Positions 9,550-20,500 of a DNA stretch of 64,000 nt are shown here, in pieces (position 1 is the first letter of the stretch; each line of letters starts with the position of its first letter). The notes under the pieces were generated by a model, which worked only from the letters and a program-made list of their open reading frames with translations, made no database searches and was not told the DNA's origin. This DNA comes from Altererythrobacter sp. XM-24bin4 (GTDB lineage Bacteria > Pseudomonadota > Alphaproteobacteria > Sphingomonadales > Sphingomonadaceae), in assembly GCA_003149575.1 (NCBI GenBank), contig QCWG01000001.1, positions 401,183-465,182 of the forward strand, written 5' to 3'. Made by a program: the position numbers and the translations under genes.

Positions 9550-10764
9550 ATGCTGACAGAAAACCTTATCGAATCCGCCCGCGAGCTGAGCGGGGATATC
9601 GTCTCTTTACGCCGCGCCATCCATGCCGAGCCAGAATTGGGGCTGCACACGCCCAAAACCATGGCCAAGGTGCGCGCAGCGCTCGCCGATCTACCGCTAA
9701 CATGGCGCGAAGGCACCTCGACCACCGGCCAGGTGGCCACATTGGAAGGCGGCATACCGGCTAAAGGGCAAAGTCGGCGCGTGCTGCTGCGCGGCGATAT
9801 GGACGCCTTGCCGATGGATGAGAAGACCGATCTGGAATTCGCCTCGACAGTTCCAGGCCGGATGCACGCATGCGGACATGACACGCATACTGCCATGCTG
9901 GCGGGCGCGGCGCGGCTGCTATGTGCCAAGCGCGAACAGATTGCCGGCACGATCGACTTCATGTTCCAGCCGGGCGAGGAAGGCTATCACGGCGCGCGTT
10001 TCATGCTGGAAGACCGCCTGATCGACCCACTGCCTGACGCCGCCTTCGCGCTGCATATCATGCCCAATGCGCCGTTTGGCGTGCTGGCGGGCAGACCCGG
10101 ACCGCTGATGGCAGCTGCGGACGCATTTACAATCACCTTAACCGGGCAGGGCGGGCATGCCTCAATGCCGCATGATTGCGTCGATCCATTGCCCGGTACT
10201 GCTGCTCTGGTCAGCGCGATCCAGGCGATGGTGACGCGCCGCTTCAATGCCGCCAGCGCGGTGGTCGTGACAGTCACGCAGATCCACGCGGGAACTGCAT
10301 TTAACGTCATACCCGATGAAGCCACAATCAACGGCACTATCCGGACGCTCAGCAAAGAGCATCGGCTGAAAGCGCGCGAATTGCTGACCGATATGGCCAG
10401 TCATGTCGCCGCAGCACATGGCCTGTCCGCCAATGTTGAGATCGTAGAGGGCTTTCCCGTCACGATTTGCGATCCGCGGGCGGTTGATCTGGGCCGGGCA
10501 GTTGCCACAGAGATTGGTGGTGCGGAGGGGTGGCGCGATCTCGCAGACCCGATCATGGGCGCCGAGGATTTTTCTTACCTGCTGGAAAAAGTGCCCGGTG
10601 CGATGTTTTTCCTGGGCGTGGCCAATGAAGGCGAGGACTGGCGCAGCTGCTGCGCGATCCACTCACCGCGCATGCATGTTGACGAGAACGCCTTGCCCAA
10701 AGGCACGGCGATGCTGGCTGGATGCGCGCTGAAGTTTCTGGCTGAGGGTTTCGCGGACCAATAA
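9550..10764 (+). CDS. M20 family amidohydrolase (hippurate hydrolase/N-acyl amino acid type)
   Basis: A 404-aa zinc amidohydrolase of the M20D group. Metal-binding and catalytic motifs appear in order: RGDMDALPM, HACGHDTHTAML, QPGEEGYHGA with the catalytic glutamates, a dimerisation domain from about residue 190, and GAEDFSYLLE near the C-terminus. Members cleave N-acyl or N-aromatic-acyl amino acids, or IAA conjugates; the exact substrate is open. No signal peptide, so cytoplasmic. Divergent from the lipid kinase gene; followed by a hairpin that serves the opposite strand. Confidence 0.92.
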   Translation: MLTENLIESARELSGDIVSLRRAIHAEPELGLHTPKTMAKVRAALADLPLTWREGTSTTGQVATLEGGIPAKGQSRRVLLRGDMDALPMDEKTDLEFASTVPGRMHACGHDTHTAMLAGAARLLCAKREQIAGTIDFMFQPGEEGYHGARFMLEDRLIDPLPDAAFALHIMPNAPFGVLAGRPGPLMAAADAFTITLTGQGGHASMPHDCVDPLPGTAALVSAIQAMVTRRFNAASAVVVTVTQIHAGTAFNVIPDEATINGTIRTLSKEHRLKARELLTDMASHVAAAHGLSANVEIVEGFPVTICDPRAVDLGRAVATEIGGAEGWRDLADPIMGAEDFSYLLEKVPGAMFFLGVANEGEDWRSCCAIHSPRMHVDENALPKGTAMLAGCALKFLAEGFADQ

Positions 10765-10800
10765 AAAACACCGGAGCCACCCCCCAGCGGCTCCGGTGTT
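10763..10800 (-). terminator. Rho-independent terminator of the symporter/glucosidase operon
   Basis: A 12-bp perfect stem (10767-10778 paired with 10789-10800) with a 10-nt loop. On the minus strand it is followed by six T residues. It sits just after the end of the leftward symporter gene. On the plus strand there is no T-run, so it acts mainly for leftward transcription, though it also separates the amidohydrolase gene. Confidence 0.85.
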
Positions 10801-10841
10801 AGATGGCTAGCGCTCCCCCCAGAGCGCCAGCTGGAAAATCC

Positions 10842-12425
10842 TTACCAGAGAATTACATAGAGTCCGATAAGAATTGCAACCGTCAACATTGCCAGCGTAT
10901 TGAACAGCATGGTCGTGGCAAAGGCGATATCGCCCAGCTTGACGGTCTGCTCTTCTTCCGGCGGCGTTGTCATGCGTGAAACAACCGCGGCAGCGACAAT
11001 CGAAAGCATGAACACGCCCCAGATGCGGATGATGAAGGGTACGTCAGGCATGCCGAACTTCAACATCACATTGACCGCCAACGAGCCGAGCAGCGCTGTG
11101 AATGCGCCCACCGCGTTCATCTTCTTGTCGAAGAAGCCGAGCAGGAAAACCACCACGATGCCCGGCGCGATGAAACCAGTGTATTCCTGAACCGTCTGGA
11201 AGCCGCTTTCAAAGCCGCCGATAAAAGGGCGCGCGAGGAAGAGCGCGACGATCATGGCGCTGAATGCTGAAACACGACCAACTGTCACATAGTGATGTTC
11301 GCCCATATCTGGCTTCCAGCTTCGATAAAGGTCCATCGTAAAGATGGTCGAGATCGAGTTCATCATGGATGCAAGCGAACTCACCACAGCGGCGATAAGC
11401 GCAGCAAACACCAGACCACGCAGACCAGCCGGGGCAAAGCTCATCAGTTCGCCATAGGTACGATCAGATTTTTCCGCCAATGCCGTGCCATCCAGCATGC
11501 CTTGCTGCGCCAGAATGACAGCGGCGATGCCGGGAATAACCACAATGAACGGTACGAGGATCTTGAGGAAAGCTGCAAAGGCCAAGCCCCTTTGCGCTTC
11601 GCCCAGATTCTCCGCACCGAGCGCACGCTGGATGATATACTGGTTGAAACCCCAATAGCTGAAGTGGAGTACCCACAAGCCGCCCAGCAGTGTCCAGATG
11701 CCCGGTAGGTCGGAATAGGCCGGATTGCTCTCATCAAGGATCATCTCGAAATGACCCGGCATTTCTTGCCAAAGCAGGCCAAGCCCGCCCAGCGCGCCTT
11801 TGGCTGGCAACGCGTCCAATGCGATCCAGGTGATCGCAAATCCGCCCAGGATCAGGATCACGACCTGAATAATGTCCGTCAGCGCAACCGCTTTCAGCCC
11901 GCCATAGAGCGAATAGAGCGCAGCAAAACCGGCCAGCGCCGCCATTGCTGTCATCACGCTCCAACCGGTGAGCGACGTGACCGCCAGACCGCCCAGCCAC
12001 AGCACTGTGGTGAGGTTTACAGCCGTGTAGAGCGCAACCCAGAAGAAGCTCATCAGCGTCTTCACGCCATGTCCGTACCGCTGATCCAGAAACTGCGGCA
12101 TGGTGTAGATCTTGCGCTTGAGGAAGATCGGCAGGAAGTATTTCGCCACGATGATCAGGACAATCGCAGCCTGCCATTCATAAGCCGCAATCGCGATGCC
12201 CACGGCATAGCCCTGGCCCGATTGGCCAATGATCTGTTCAGCTGAAATGTTCGACGCGATCAGCGAGGCACCGATGGCCCACCAGGGCAATGCACGCCCG
12301 GCGAGGAAGTAATCCTCTGTGTTTTTATCATGCCCCTTGGGTTCACGACTGACAAACAGCGCGATCCCCAGCAGTGCAATCGCATAGCCAGCGATAATAA
12401 CGATATCGATCGTCTCTAACGTCAC
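10842..12425 (-). CDS. Sodium:solute symporter (SSS family, sugar type)
   Basis: A 527-aa inner-membrane carrier with about 14 hydrophobic segments and SSS signatures: FLAGRALPWW after the first helix, ASNISAEQ, and GGLKAVALTD. It resembles SGLT-type sodium/sugar cotransporters. I chose the GTG at 12425 because a strong GGGGAGG site precedes it and the first helix begins right after; the frame is open to 12539 but only through a TTG abutting the glucosidase stop. It lies 114 bp after the GH3 gene on the same strand and probably imports the sugar that enzyme releases. A 12-bp direct repeat lies at the start and upstream (12424-12435 and 12447-12458). Confidence 0.9.
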   Translation of the reverse strand: MTLETIDIVIIAGYAIALLGIALFVSREPKGHDKNTEDYFLAGRALPWWAIGASLIASNISAEQIIGQSGQGYAVGIAIAAYEWQAAIVLIIVAKYFLPIFLKRKIYTMPQFLDQRYGHGVKTLMSFFWVALYTAVNLTTVLWLGGLAVTSLTGWSVMTAMAALAGFAALYSLYGGLKAVALTDIIQVVILILGGFAITWIALDALPAKGALGGLGLLWQEMPGHFEMILDESNPAYSDLPGIWTLLGGLWVLHFSYWGFNQYIIQRALGAENLGEAQRGLAFAAFLKILVPFIVVIPGIAAVILAQQGMLDGTALAEKSDRTYGELMSFAPAGLRGLVFAALIAAVVSSLASMMNSISTIFTMDLYRSWKPDMGEHHYVTVGRVSAFSAMIVALFLARPFIGGFESGFQTVQEYTGFIAPGIVVVFLLGFFDKKMNAVGAFTALLGSLAVNVMLKFGMPDVPFIIRIWGVFMLSIVAAAVVSRMTTPPEEEQTVKLGDIAFATTMLFNTLAMLTVAILIGLYVILW

Positions 12426-12539
12426 CGGATTTTCCTCCCCCTCGCGACCGGATTTTCCAGCCGCAGAACCCTTGTTTTTGCAGACTAGCGGCGCTTTATC
12501 GCCTGTCCAGCCGCATACGTTGTCATTCGCGCATTCCAA

Positions 12540-14951
12540 TCAGAACGAGCATTCGGTTCCTTCCGCCACTTCCTCGCGTTTGACACTGGAAATGCGGAAA
12601 GTGACATCGCCATCGGATTCAAAAGCGATGCGTTTGCCAAGGCCCGCAAGGCAACTTTCAGTTACCACCATTTCGCGAAAACCCTTGGCCGTCGCGAGCT
12701 CAAATTGCGCGGTGACATCGAGCACCGCATTGCCTGAACGCAAGCGGATCGTACCCGCCGGGCGTGTAACCACTTCATAGGCGATGCGGTACACGCCGCC
12801 CGTATTGTTTGATTGTTCCAGGCCGAAATAGGACCCGGCACGCATTGTGATTTCGCGAGAATCCTCTTGTGCATCGCGGTCAAAACCGCGCACCAGCACG
12901 CCAGAGCCATTCATGTCTCCGCGCATTTGCGGCATCAGCTCTTCAAATCCAGCGCCGTCCAAACGACCGACGAATGCGCTGACCCCTGACCCTAACCGGC
13001 CCGAACCGAAGAGTTCTGACCCCTCGACCACTGACAGGGCGCCGCAGTCTTCGTTAAGCGTAGCAAGCGGTGAGTTGTCACTAAGTGTACGGCCATAGCC
13101 AAATGCAAAAAGGGCGCCTTCGGGCGAGTTGACCGGCTGCCCTTCGCAACTTGCAGGCCAAGAGAATGACAAGCGTCCGGTAGCCTCGCGCTTACCAGTT
13201 AGAACATCAGCGACGCCAGCGCCTTCACTACCTGGCAGCCATGATGCCACAAAAGCGTCAGCCGCGTTAATTTCACGGTTCATCCACATCGCGCGGCCTG
13301 AAAGGAACACGGCGACGGTCGGAATATCCTGCTCATCAAACTGGCGAAGCAGCGTCAACCCTTCTTCGTCACGGAAAACCAGATTGCGCTGATCGCCCGC
13401 GAATTCGGCATAGGGATGCTCGCCGAATACGACAATCGCAATGTCGGGGCGTGCCTCGAAGGATCCATCCTCTGACAACGTCGCGCTGCCACCTTCGGCG
13501 GTAACGTTCTCTTTGATGCCATCCCAGATTGAGGTTGCCTTGGGAAAGTAATCTCTGGGCAAGGTGTCCTTGCGGCCACCCTGCCATTCAAGGGTCCAAC
13601 CGCCCGACTGTTGGCCCACATCATCGGCCGCAGAGCCAGCAACCAAGACATTTGCGCCTGCCTTCAGGGGGAGCACGCCGTCATTCTTGAGCAAGACTTG
13701 TGACTTCGCCACAGCTTCGCGCGCCAAAGCGCGATGCTCCGGCGATGCGAGAAGGTCATACTGCCCCGCGACACCGCGTTCAGATGGACGCTTGGCGTTT
13801 TCGCCTAGCAGCCCAGCGCGTTGCTTTACCCGAAGGACCCGTGTGACCGCTTCGTCCACCCGCGCCATGGGAATAGTTCCATCTTTGACCTGCGCGATGA
13901 GCGTTTCCATCAAAACCTTCCAGTCGTCAGGCACCATGTAGATATCGAGTCCCGCCATCAATGATTGCGGGCAATCTGTTACTGTGCAGCCCTTGATCTG
14001 GCCGTGGCCATTCCAGTCTCCGACTACGAGCCCATCAAAGCCCATTTGGCCGCGTAGGACATCGGTCAGTAGTTCTTTGTTGCCGTGCATCTTGCGGCCA
14101 TTGATCGAGTTGAAGCTTGCCATCACGGCCTGTACGCCAGCGTCGATCGCCGCCGGATAAGGGCGGCCGTGCAGATCAAGCAGCGCGTTGATGTCGCCAT
14201 TGACATCGCCTTGATCGACGCCTCGCTCGGTCCCGCCGTCGCCGAAGAAGTGCTTGGCCGTCACAAAAACACGGCCATCTCCCAGGAAGTCTTCGCTGCC
14301 GGGCGAGCCTTGCTGCCCGACAATCAATGCAGCACCCAGTTTCGCGACCAGATCAGGGTCTTCTGAATAACTCTCATACGTACGCCCCCAACGATCATCG
14401 CGCGCAACCGCAACCGTGGGCGAGAAGTTCCAGTCAATGCCCGTTACTTCGATTTCGATCGCCGTTGCGTGCCCGATCCTTTGCACAAGTTCGGCGTCTC
14501 CTGTCGCGCCAAGCGCGATATTGTGCGGGAATATGGTCGCACCAACTATGTTGGAATGCCCGTGTACCGCGTCGGTGCCCCACATAGTCGGTATTACCGG
14601 TTCGCCATCGGGAAGCGGTTTGACCGAGGCATCATACATTTCGTCCGCATAGCGCAGCCATTCGGAAGCCGGGGCAAATTCATCGCCATAAGGTCCGCCA
14701 TTGCCGCCATTCAGGTAGCTGCCAAAACGATAACGCTCCATGTCTTCCGGTGTGAAGGAATTGATCTGCGGCTGAATCAGCTGTCCGATCTTGCGCTCCA
14801 ACGACATGCGCGAAACAATATCCGCGATCTCGGCTTCGGCGAGATCTTCAGCTGAGGCAACAGGTGATGTCTGAGCAGGCACTGCTGACGGTACAGTTGC
14901 ACACGCCGAAAGGCCCAAGCCGGTAGCTAGCGCAAGCGCAATATAACGCAT
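12540..14951 (-). CDS. Glycoside hydrolase family 3 beta-glucosidase, lipoprotein
   Basis: An 803-aa exo-acting glucosidase of the GH3 1,4-beta-glucan glucohydrolase/BglX type. A lipobox (LSAC, Cys17) ends the signal peptide, so it is probably anchored in the outer membrane or periplasmic leaflet. Domain order is GH3 N-terminal barrel (KHFFGDGGTERG near 233-244; nucleophile Asp312 in VVGDWNG), GH3 C-terminal domain (about 400-620), then an extra beta-rich C-terminal domain. It would hydrolyse beta-glucosides or short beta-glucans brought in by the adjacent TonB receptor. A LacI-type palindrome lies about 40 bp upstream of the start codon. Confidence 0.93.
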   Translation of the reverse strand: MRYIALALATGLGLSACATVPSAVPAQTSPVASAEDLAEAEIADIVSRMSLERKIGQLIQPQINSFTPEDMERYRFGSYLNGGNGGPYGDEFAPASEWLRYADEMYDASVKPLPDGEPVIPTMWGTDAVHGHSNIVGATIFPHNIALGATGDAELVQRIGHATAIEIEVTGIDWNFSPTVAVARDDRWGRTYESYSEDPDLVAKLGAALIVGQQGSPGSEDFLGDGRVFVTAKHFFGDGGTERGVDQGDVNGDINALLDLHGRPYPAAIDAGVQAVMASFNSINGRKMHGNKELLTDVLRGQMGFDGLVVGDWNGHGQIKGCTVTDCPQSLMAGLDIYMVPDDWKVLMETLIAQVKDGTIPMARVDEAVTRVLRVKQRAGLLGENAKRPSERGVAGQYDLLASPEHRALAREAVAKSQVLLKNDGVLPLKAGANVLVAGSAADDVGQQSGGWTLEWQGGRKDTLPRDYFPKATSIWDGIKENVTAEGGSATLSEDGSFEARPDIAIVVFGEHPYAEFAGDQRNLVFRDEEGLTLLRQFDEQDIPTVAVFLSGRAMWMNREINAADAFVASWLPGSEGAGVADVLTGKREATGRLSFSWPASCEGQPVNSPEGALFAFGYGRTLSDNSPLATLNEDCGALSVVEGSELFGSGRLGSGVSAFVGRLDGAGFEELMPQMRGDMNGSGVLVRGFDRDAQEDSREITMRAGSYFGLEQSNNTGGVYRIAYEVVTRPAGTIRLRSGNAVLDVTAQFELATAKGFREMVVTESCLAGLGKRIAFESDGDVTFRISSVKREEVAEGTECSF

Positions 14952-14990
14952 CGGAATTCTTCTCCCCCGTCCAATGCGGAATTACGCGCA

Positions 14991-15006
14991 TTGTGAACGT
15001 TCCCAA
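14991..15006. promoter_or_regulatory. LacI-family operator upstream of the GH3 gene
   Basis: TTGTGAACGTTCCCAA, an imperfect palindrome centred on CG, as usual for LacI-family sites. It differs by one position in the core from the perfect TGAACGTTCA found between the receptor and the halogenase-like gene. It lies in the 95-bp gap between the MFS and GH3 genes, 40 bp before the GH3 start, where it could control the glucosidase/symporter unit. Confidence 0.65.
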
Positions 15007-15046
15007 TCTCAGAGGAGTGACATGTCCGACATCAAAAATCAAGCGC

Positions 15047-16249
15047 CTATCGGCGGTAACTCATCTGCGCAAGCAAGATAGCGGCGAGCGCAACCAAACC
15101 GGCCAGAACCAGGAACAGTCCGCTAAAACCAAATTTGGGGACCATCGCAAGGGTCATCCAAGGAATGATCAGTGATGGGACGGTGTTGGTGAGGTTGAAA
15201 AAGCCCATATCCCGGCCGCGATTTTGTGGCCTAGGCAGCACACGCAAGGCCTGCCCATTATGGAGCGACAGAAATGTCATCGAAGCCAATCCAAAGAAGG
15301 TATAGCCAGCAATCGCGGTCTGAACATTTTGCGCAAGCGACATAGTTATCAGGCCGAGTGCCGAAAGGCTGGCGCAGAGCGCCAACGGTAACATCGGCCG
15401 CCGTGCTTTGTCAGACCATCTTCCAGCAAATAACGCGATAGGCACAGCCACACATAGAACTAAGCTGAAAAGGTTTGCGACGCTGTTCTCGCCAATATCG
15501 GGTGAAAGTGTGCGGAGCCAGAATAACAGAAATGCGAACAATGCGGCTTCGGCAATTTGAACCAACAAGCGGGCACTCCACATTCGCACGATTGCGGGGC
15601 GTGACTTGAAGCTGCCAAGTTCGCTCGGGACCGGCCCTTCTACAGGCCGCATCAATTCTTCCATTTGTCGACCGCCGCCCAGAACCAGCGCCGGCGCAAC
15701 CAGCAAGGCGACCAGGCCGGACACCAACCATAGTCGCTCTGCGCCGACCGCCAAACCGGGGAATGTCACCAAAGTGCCCGCCAGAGCGCCCAATGCGGGT
15801 GCCAAGGCAAACAAGCCGCCAAGCAGCCCTTTTTGCCTATCGGGCACACAATCGCCCGCCCATGCTATAAGCGGTGCCAGCATCATATTGAGAGCCAGCT
15901 GCCACGCGATTACCAGCACAATCAATCCGCTGACGCTGCGCGCCTCACCCATCACGATGAGAAGGAGGCACGAGAGCACCAGCCCCAGTGCGATCCAACT
16001 TCGCCGCCCGCCCCATCTGTCGCTCACCCAGCCGAAGCCGATGTTCGCCAGGCTAGCGAAAATCGCTCCGGCAAAAGTGATGTAAGATAGCGCTTCGATA
16101 TTTTCAGATGCTGCCAGCTCATTGACCTTGAGCGGCAGCAGTACGGTTAGAAACGGGACGTATGCGACCGCGCCCCCAGCAGCGGCGAAGGCGAGCGCGA
16201 CCAGAAACCAGAGCGGCTGTCGTTCCTCGCCTGATTCTTCAGAGATCAT
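15047..16249 (-). CDS. MFS transporter
   Basis: A 400-aa major facilitator carrier with about 12 hydrophobic helices and the loop 2-3 signature (GWVSDRWGGRRSW). Start at 16249: the first helix begins 15 residues later; the longer frame to 16339 runs inside the regulator gene. It overlaps the end of the lacI-type gene by 11 bp, so the two are co-transcribed. It probably moves a mono- or disaccharide across the inner membrane as an alternative to the sodium symporter nearby; the real substrate is not readable from sequence. Confidence 0.88.
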   Translation of the reverse strand: MISEESGEERQPLWFLVALAFAAAGGAVAYVPFLTVLLPLKVNELAASENIEALSYITFAGAIFASLANIGFGWVSDRWGGRRSWIALGLVLSCLLLIVMGEARSVSGLIVLVIAWQLALNMMLAPLIAWAGDCVPDRQKGLLGGLFALAPALGALAGTLVTFPGLAVGAERLWLVSGLVALLVAPALVLGGGRQMEELMRPVEGPVPSELGSFKSRPAIVRMWSARLLVQIAEAALFAFLLFWLRTLSPDIGENSVANLFSLVLCVAVPIALFAGRWSDKARRPMLPLALCASLSALGLITMSLAQNVQTAIAGYTFFGLASMTFLSLHNGQALRVLPRPQNRGRDMGFFNLTNTVPSLIIPWMTLAMVPKFGFSGLFLVLAGLVALAAILLAQMSYRR

Positions 16250-17300
16250 TGGCGCCGCGCGCCGGGCCGATCGAACCACGCATTTCCAATTTGCCTTCGA
16301 TGTTGATCGGCTTGTTCGGCAACGGCACTTTGGCCGCATTAATCAGCAGCTCAACCGCACGCGAGATTGTTTGTGCAATTGGTTGGTCAACCGCGGTGAG
16401 CGGCGGGTTAGTGAAGCGAACAATGGGCGTGTTGTCGAAACTGATCACAGAAAGATCTTCCGGCACGGAGAGATTCATCTCCCGAGCCACCTCCAGTGTA
16501 GCCAGCGCCATCTGATCGCTAGAAGCGATGATTGCACTTGGCTGGTTAGGCAGCGACAGCAGCTTGTGCGCAGCTGCTTCTCCTGATTCATAACCGAAAT
16601 CGCCTTGCTCACAGAGGCCTTCGGTCTGCAATCCGGCATTTGCCATAGCCGCTTGCCATCCGGCCACACGCCACCCGCTGAGGCTATATTCGCTCGAGCC
16701 TGCAATAAATCCGATCCGGCGATGGCCCAGCTCTATCAGTTTGTCGGTCGCCAGCCTGGCAGAACGTTCGTCATCCATTGTGAGGCAAATGCCCGGCCCT
16801 GGATCGCGTGATCCGATGCGTGCGAAGGGAATGTTATGCTGAGCCAACAAACCTGTGATAAGCGAATTTTCGGAATGGGGTGGTGTCAAGATCACGCCAT
16901 CCGGTTGGAGAGCAGCGATCGCACCGCTCAGTTCGCGCTCAACGTGATCACTGCGCGTGTCCACTAGCTCAACCATCATTCGATAGCCGTGCTCCCCACA
17001 TGTTAACATGCCGCCAAGGAGCATCTGATCAACCCAGTCTGTCCCCTGTCGCGATCGCCAGTCTTCAATCGTACGCTCACGGTCATTAAGTGCCAGGATT
17101 AGATATGAGCGCGAGCCGCTCATTTGCTGAGCTGCGATTGAGGGAACATATCCAAGTTTGTCTATTGACGCTTGGACCTTTTCTTTCATTTCTGGGCGTA
17201 CGTTCGGCTGTTTGTTAATAACACGGCTTACGGTTTGCAGAGAAACTCCTGCGTCGTCCGCTACGTGACGAATTGTTACCGCTTGCCGCCGACGTCCCAT
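16239..17300 (-). CDS. LacI family transcriptional regulator
   Basis: A 353-aa repressor: an N-terminal LacI helix-turn-helix (TIRHVADDAGVSLQTVSRVIN, residues 9-29) and hinge, then a periplasmic-binding-protein-like effector domain. The effector domain has the GHRRIGFIAG and SVISFDNTP landmarks. It heads the unit with the MFS gene and lies between the GH3/symporter genes and the TonB receptor. Palindromes of LacI type with CG centre occur before the GH3 gene and in the receptor/halogenase intergenic region, so it is the likely local regulator. The effector is presumably a glucoside breakdown product. Confidence 0.95.
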   Translation of the reverse strand: MGRRRQAVTIRHVADDAGVSLQTVSRVINKQPNVRPEMKEKVQASIDKLGYVPSIAAQQMSGSRSYLILALNDRERTIEDWRSRQGTDWVDQMLLGGMLTCGEHGYRMMVELVDTRSDHVERELSGAIAALQPDGVILTPPHSENSLITGLLAQHNIPFARIGSRDPGPGICLTMDDERSARLATDKLIELGHRRIGFIAGSSEYSLSGWRVAGWQAAMANAGLQTEGLCEQGDFGYESGEAAAHKLLSLPNQPSAIIASSDQMALATLEVAREMNLSVPEDLSVISFDNTPIVRFTNPPLTAVDQPIAQTISRAVELLINAAKVPLPNKPINIEGKLEMRGSIGPARGANDL

Positions 17301-17497
17301 CTTAATTCAGGTTCCGTATTTTGATAAAATTTCAATCAGTATCAAGAGCTCGGTCACTGACATTTTGATCTCGCCACGTCCATTTGGTTTTTATTTTTTA
17401 GGAGTAGCTGATGCCGAGAGCTAATCCAGCAGAAAGCGTAAGTTAGCTTCAATTCGTGGCGCCTGATCAAATGGAGGCCCTGGCCTACTGGCACAAA

Positions 17498-17528
17498 GGG
17501 CCCCTGCGCACGGAAAGCGCAGAGGCCC
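17498..17528 (-). terminator. Hairpin downstream of the TonB receptor gene, weak terminator
   Basis: GGGCCCCTGCGC pairs with GCGCAGAGGCCC through a 7-nt loop, with one mismatch. On the minus strand only three T residues follow, so termination may be weak or the hairpin may stabilise the mRNA 3' end. The rest of the 255-bp gap between the receptor stop and the regulator shows no gene. Confidence 0.5.
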
Positions 17529-17555
17529 AATTGCAGCAGATCCCCAAGACTCTGA

Positions 17556-20500
17556 CTAAAAGTCGAATCGCGCCATGAAGCTGAAGCGACGATCATTTCT
17601 GAACGCAGATCGAGTGATGCGATCACCCTCAAAGTTCACCACCTGCGATGTTTGAGTTACCTCGTCGAGTAGGTTCACTCCTTGAATACCGATTTTGATT
17701 TCATCGGTAACTGCATAGAAAATTGACGCATCAAGCTGCCCTGTCGATTCCTGCCAGATTGGCGAATAGGGCCATATGTCATCACGAGCGGTGATTAGGA
17801 AATCGTCTCTCCAGTTATAGGCTGCTCGCATTGCAAGTGGGCCTTTTTCATAAAAGACGGTTGCGTTGATGGTGTGCTCTGAAATGCCCGCCAAAGGCTG
17901 GAGAGCGGAGAAAATACCGTTGCTGCCGTTGATATCAGAGTTACCAAATGCTCCGCCATCCACATAGGTATAGGTAAACTGCGTACCAAGGCCGCTTAGA
18001 AGGCCAGGCAGAAAGTCATAAGTTTGCTGATAGGTGAGTTCGAAACCTTTCAGCGTTCCACTCGTGTTATCGTCAGGACCATTAACCTCAACCGGCGCTG
18101 TGATGCCAGTTGGGCTTGTATATTCAACGAGTTCGACGCCTGAATTTACAATTCCAGAGATATCTTTGACAAAAACGTTGCCCGTGAGCGACCCAACGTC
18201 AGCAAAGTACCATTCCAAGGAGAGATCGTAGTTCCAAGAGTCGATCGGGCGGAGGTTTCTATTTCCCGTAAAGAGCTGGAATAATGGCCCTGATCCGAGA
18301 GTGCCGCCCGCCAGCAGATCGGCTGTATTATCACCGATCGTGCCTCCAGCGCGATAAAGTGTGAGGTCTGGCCTAGAGATTCCCTTCGATACAGCCGCAC
18401 GAAGAAGTAAGCCGTCACCGAAATCAAACTTCACGTTGAAACTTGGCAGTAAGTGATCGTACTTAATGTCCCGGTTGTCGACTAGAATTTCACCGGTGTG
18501 AGCGGCGACGAATTCCTGCTGACGAGCCGTGGACAAGTCACAGTAGCCCCGTACAACACCAGGCTGACCGGGCCCGACACATGCGGCCTGTAGTTCTGCG
18601 AGGGTCAGGACGCCATCTTGGTTGCCCTGCGGCCCCTGATCAATAAAATCAGGGCTCGGAAATGCGAGAAGTCCCTCTGTCTTTACAGTCGTGTGAATGT
18701 AGCGAAGGCCAAAGTTGCCCTCCATGATTGTGCCGCCGGGAAACTCGGTGCCAAAATCTACGCGGCCGTAGAGAGCCTTTGTTTCTTCGCCCACTGCATT
18801 GATTTCTGCGGGACAGAAGGGAGCGCACGCAACCGGGTCTGTTTGACCCAAGACTTGAGCTGTACGTCCGTTAACCCCGAAGAAAGGGTTTGGAGTTTGT
18901 GAGAAAGCGTTGATTTCAGCAGCTGCTTGCTCAGATATACCCGATAGATATTCACCAAGCAAATCATCGCTACCACCGAAGAAGTAGGCCGCGCCATCAG
19001 GGATTGGCTGGCCAACATTCCCACGCATGAAGCCATTTCCAAATATATCACGTTGGCGTGAATATTGCGGGAATTCGTCCGTAAATGCGCCACCGCCAGT
19101 CGCTTGGTCTTGACCCGGCAGGCCTGTGTAAAGACGCCCAGGTGTGAACCCAGCCCAATCTGGAACAAATGGGCCGTCGCCCGTGTAGCAACCTGGCTGC
19201 CCGCCCCATGGTGCGCAGCCCGCACGGCCCGCCCAAGGCGCCGACAAGTTGCCCCAAGTGCTAAAAGCAGTGTCGCGCGTTGTGCGATCACGATCCGACC
19301 AACGAGCACCGAAACGGGCCGACTTGAAGAAGCCATCGTCGCTGATGTCGTATTCGACATCAAAACGGGCGCTATCAAGCTCGCCATCGTTCTGCTCAGC
19401 ACTATCGAGCAAGAACCAATAGTAGGTGTTCAAATCATAATAATTTGAAGGAGCGATTTCACCAGCGCGGGTGCCAGTCGCAGCACCGCCTGGAGCTAAG
19501 AATTGTACGCTCGGTACCTTGCCCGTAAGGTCGAGTGCCAAATCTGACCATGTGTTCATTGCCCCAATTACAGCATCGAGGCGCTTGTCAGATTTAATGT
19601 GCTGGTATTCAAAATTAAAGCGAAGACGGTCGGTCGCCGCGAAATCGATATCGATCGAAAAATCTTCCGTATCTGCTTCGGTATTGCGCTGAAAATTGAG
19701 CGTCTCTTGACGGAGACCGCCATATAAGCTCGCATAGCCACCAAAATTACTGAGAGTTAGAACGCCACTTTCAAAGACGCCATTCTCATCGAATGTCCAA
19801 GTAGACCCAGCCGCCGGCTCTGGGGTTTCCCCATCATTGTTCACCTGGGCGAGTAGAGCATATTCATCAGTGAAAAACTCTGTATCTGCTCGCAGATACT
19901 CGGCTGTAATCAATAGCCGCTCATCACTACTTTCGAACTGTGCGACAGCAGAAAACGCCTGACGCTCTCTATCGAGTGTAGTGGATCGGACTCCGGCGCC
20001 CTTTGGAATTAGGAGTGCGCCCTCGGGAGGAAAATTATCGGCGCTGAAGTTCGGCTCTCCATCAAAGCCGCCATCGATAACCGTCAGTGCGCGTAGGCAC
20101 GCATCGTTTCCTGTTGTCCCCAACCGATAGCACGGATCCGTCACCTGAGACGCATCGGTTCGGCTTTTCAATTCGGAGTACGCATAGCCAAGCTGCAGAC
20201 CGAATGTACCCGCACCAGTAACCCAAGAGTTGGAAATGAGGCCTGAAAACTCGGGCGTCCACTCCTCGCGAAGATCGCCATAGGTAGTGCCGACAGTGCC
20301 CGCTACTTTCAGGCCAACAGAATCGAGAGGTTTCCGCGTCACTAGGTTAACTGTACCAGCGACGCCGCCGTCAACCATGTCCGCGGTTACGTTCTTGAAA
20401 ACCTCAACGCGACCGAGAAGCTCTGGCGATACATCGTTGAAACTGAGTACGCGCCCGCCAGTTGCTGAAAAAATATCTCTACCATTCAGCTCAGAACGCA

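Noticed and set aside
12424-12458. 12-bp direct repeat ACCGGATTTTCC at the symporter start as a regulatory iteron
   Set aside because: Only two copies, and one contains the ribosome binding site; too little to support an operator.
18758-19402. 214-codon minus-strand frame within the TonB receptor gene
   Set aside because: Out-of-frame shadow of a 1112-aa receptor that is open throughout.
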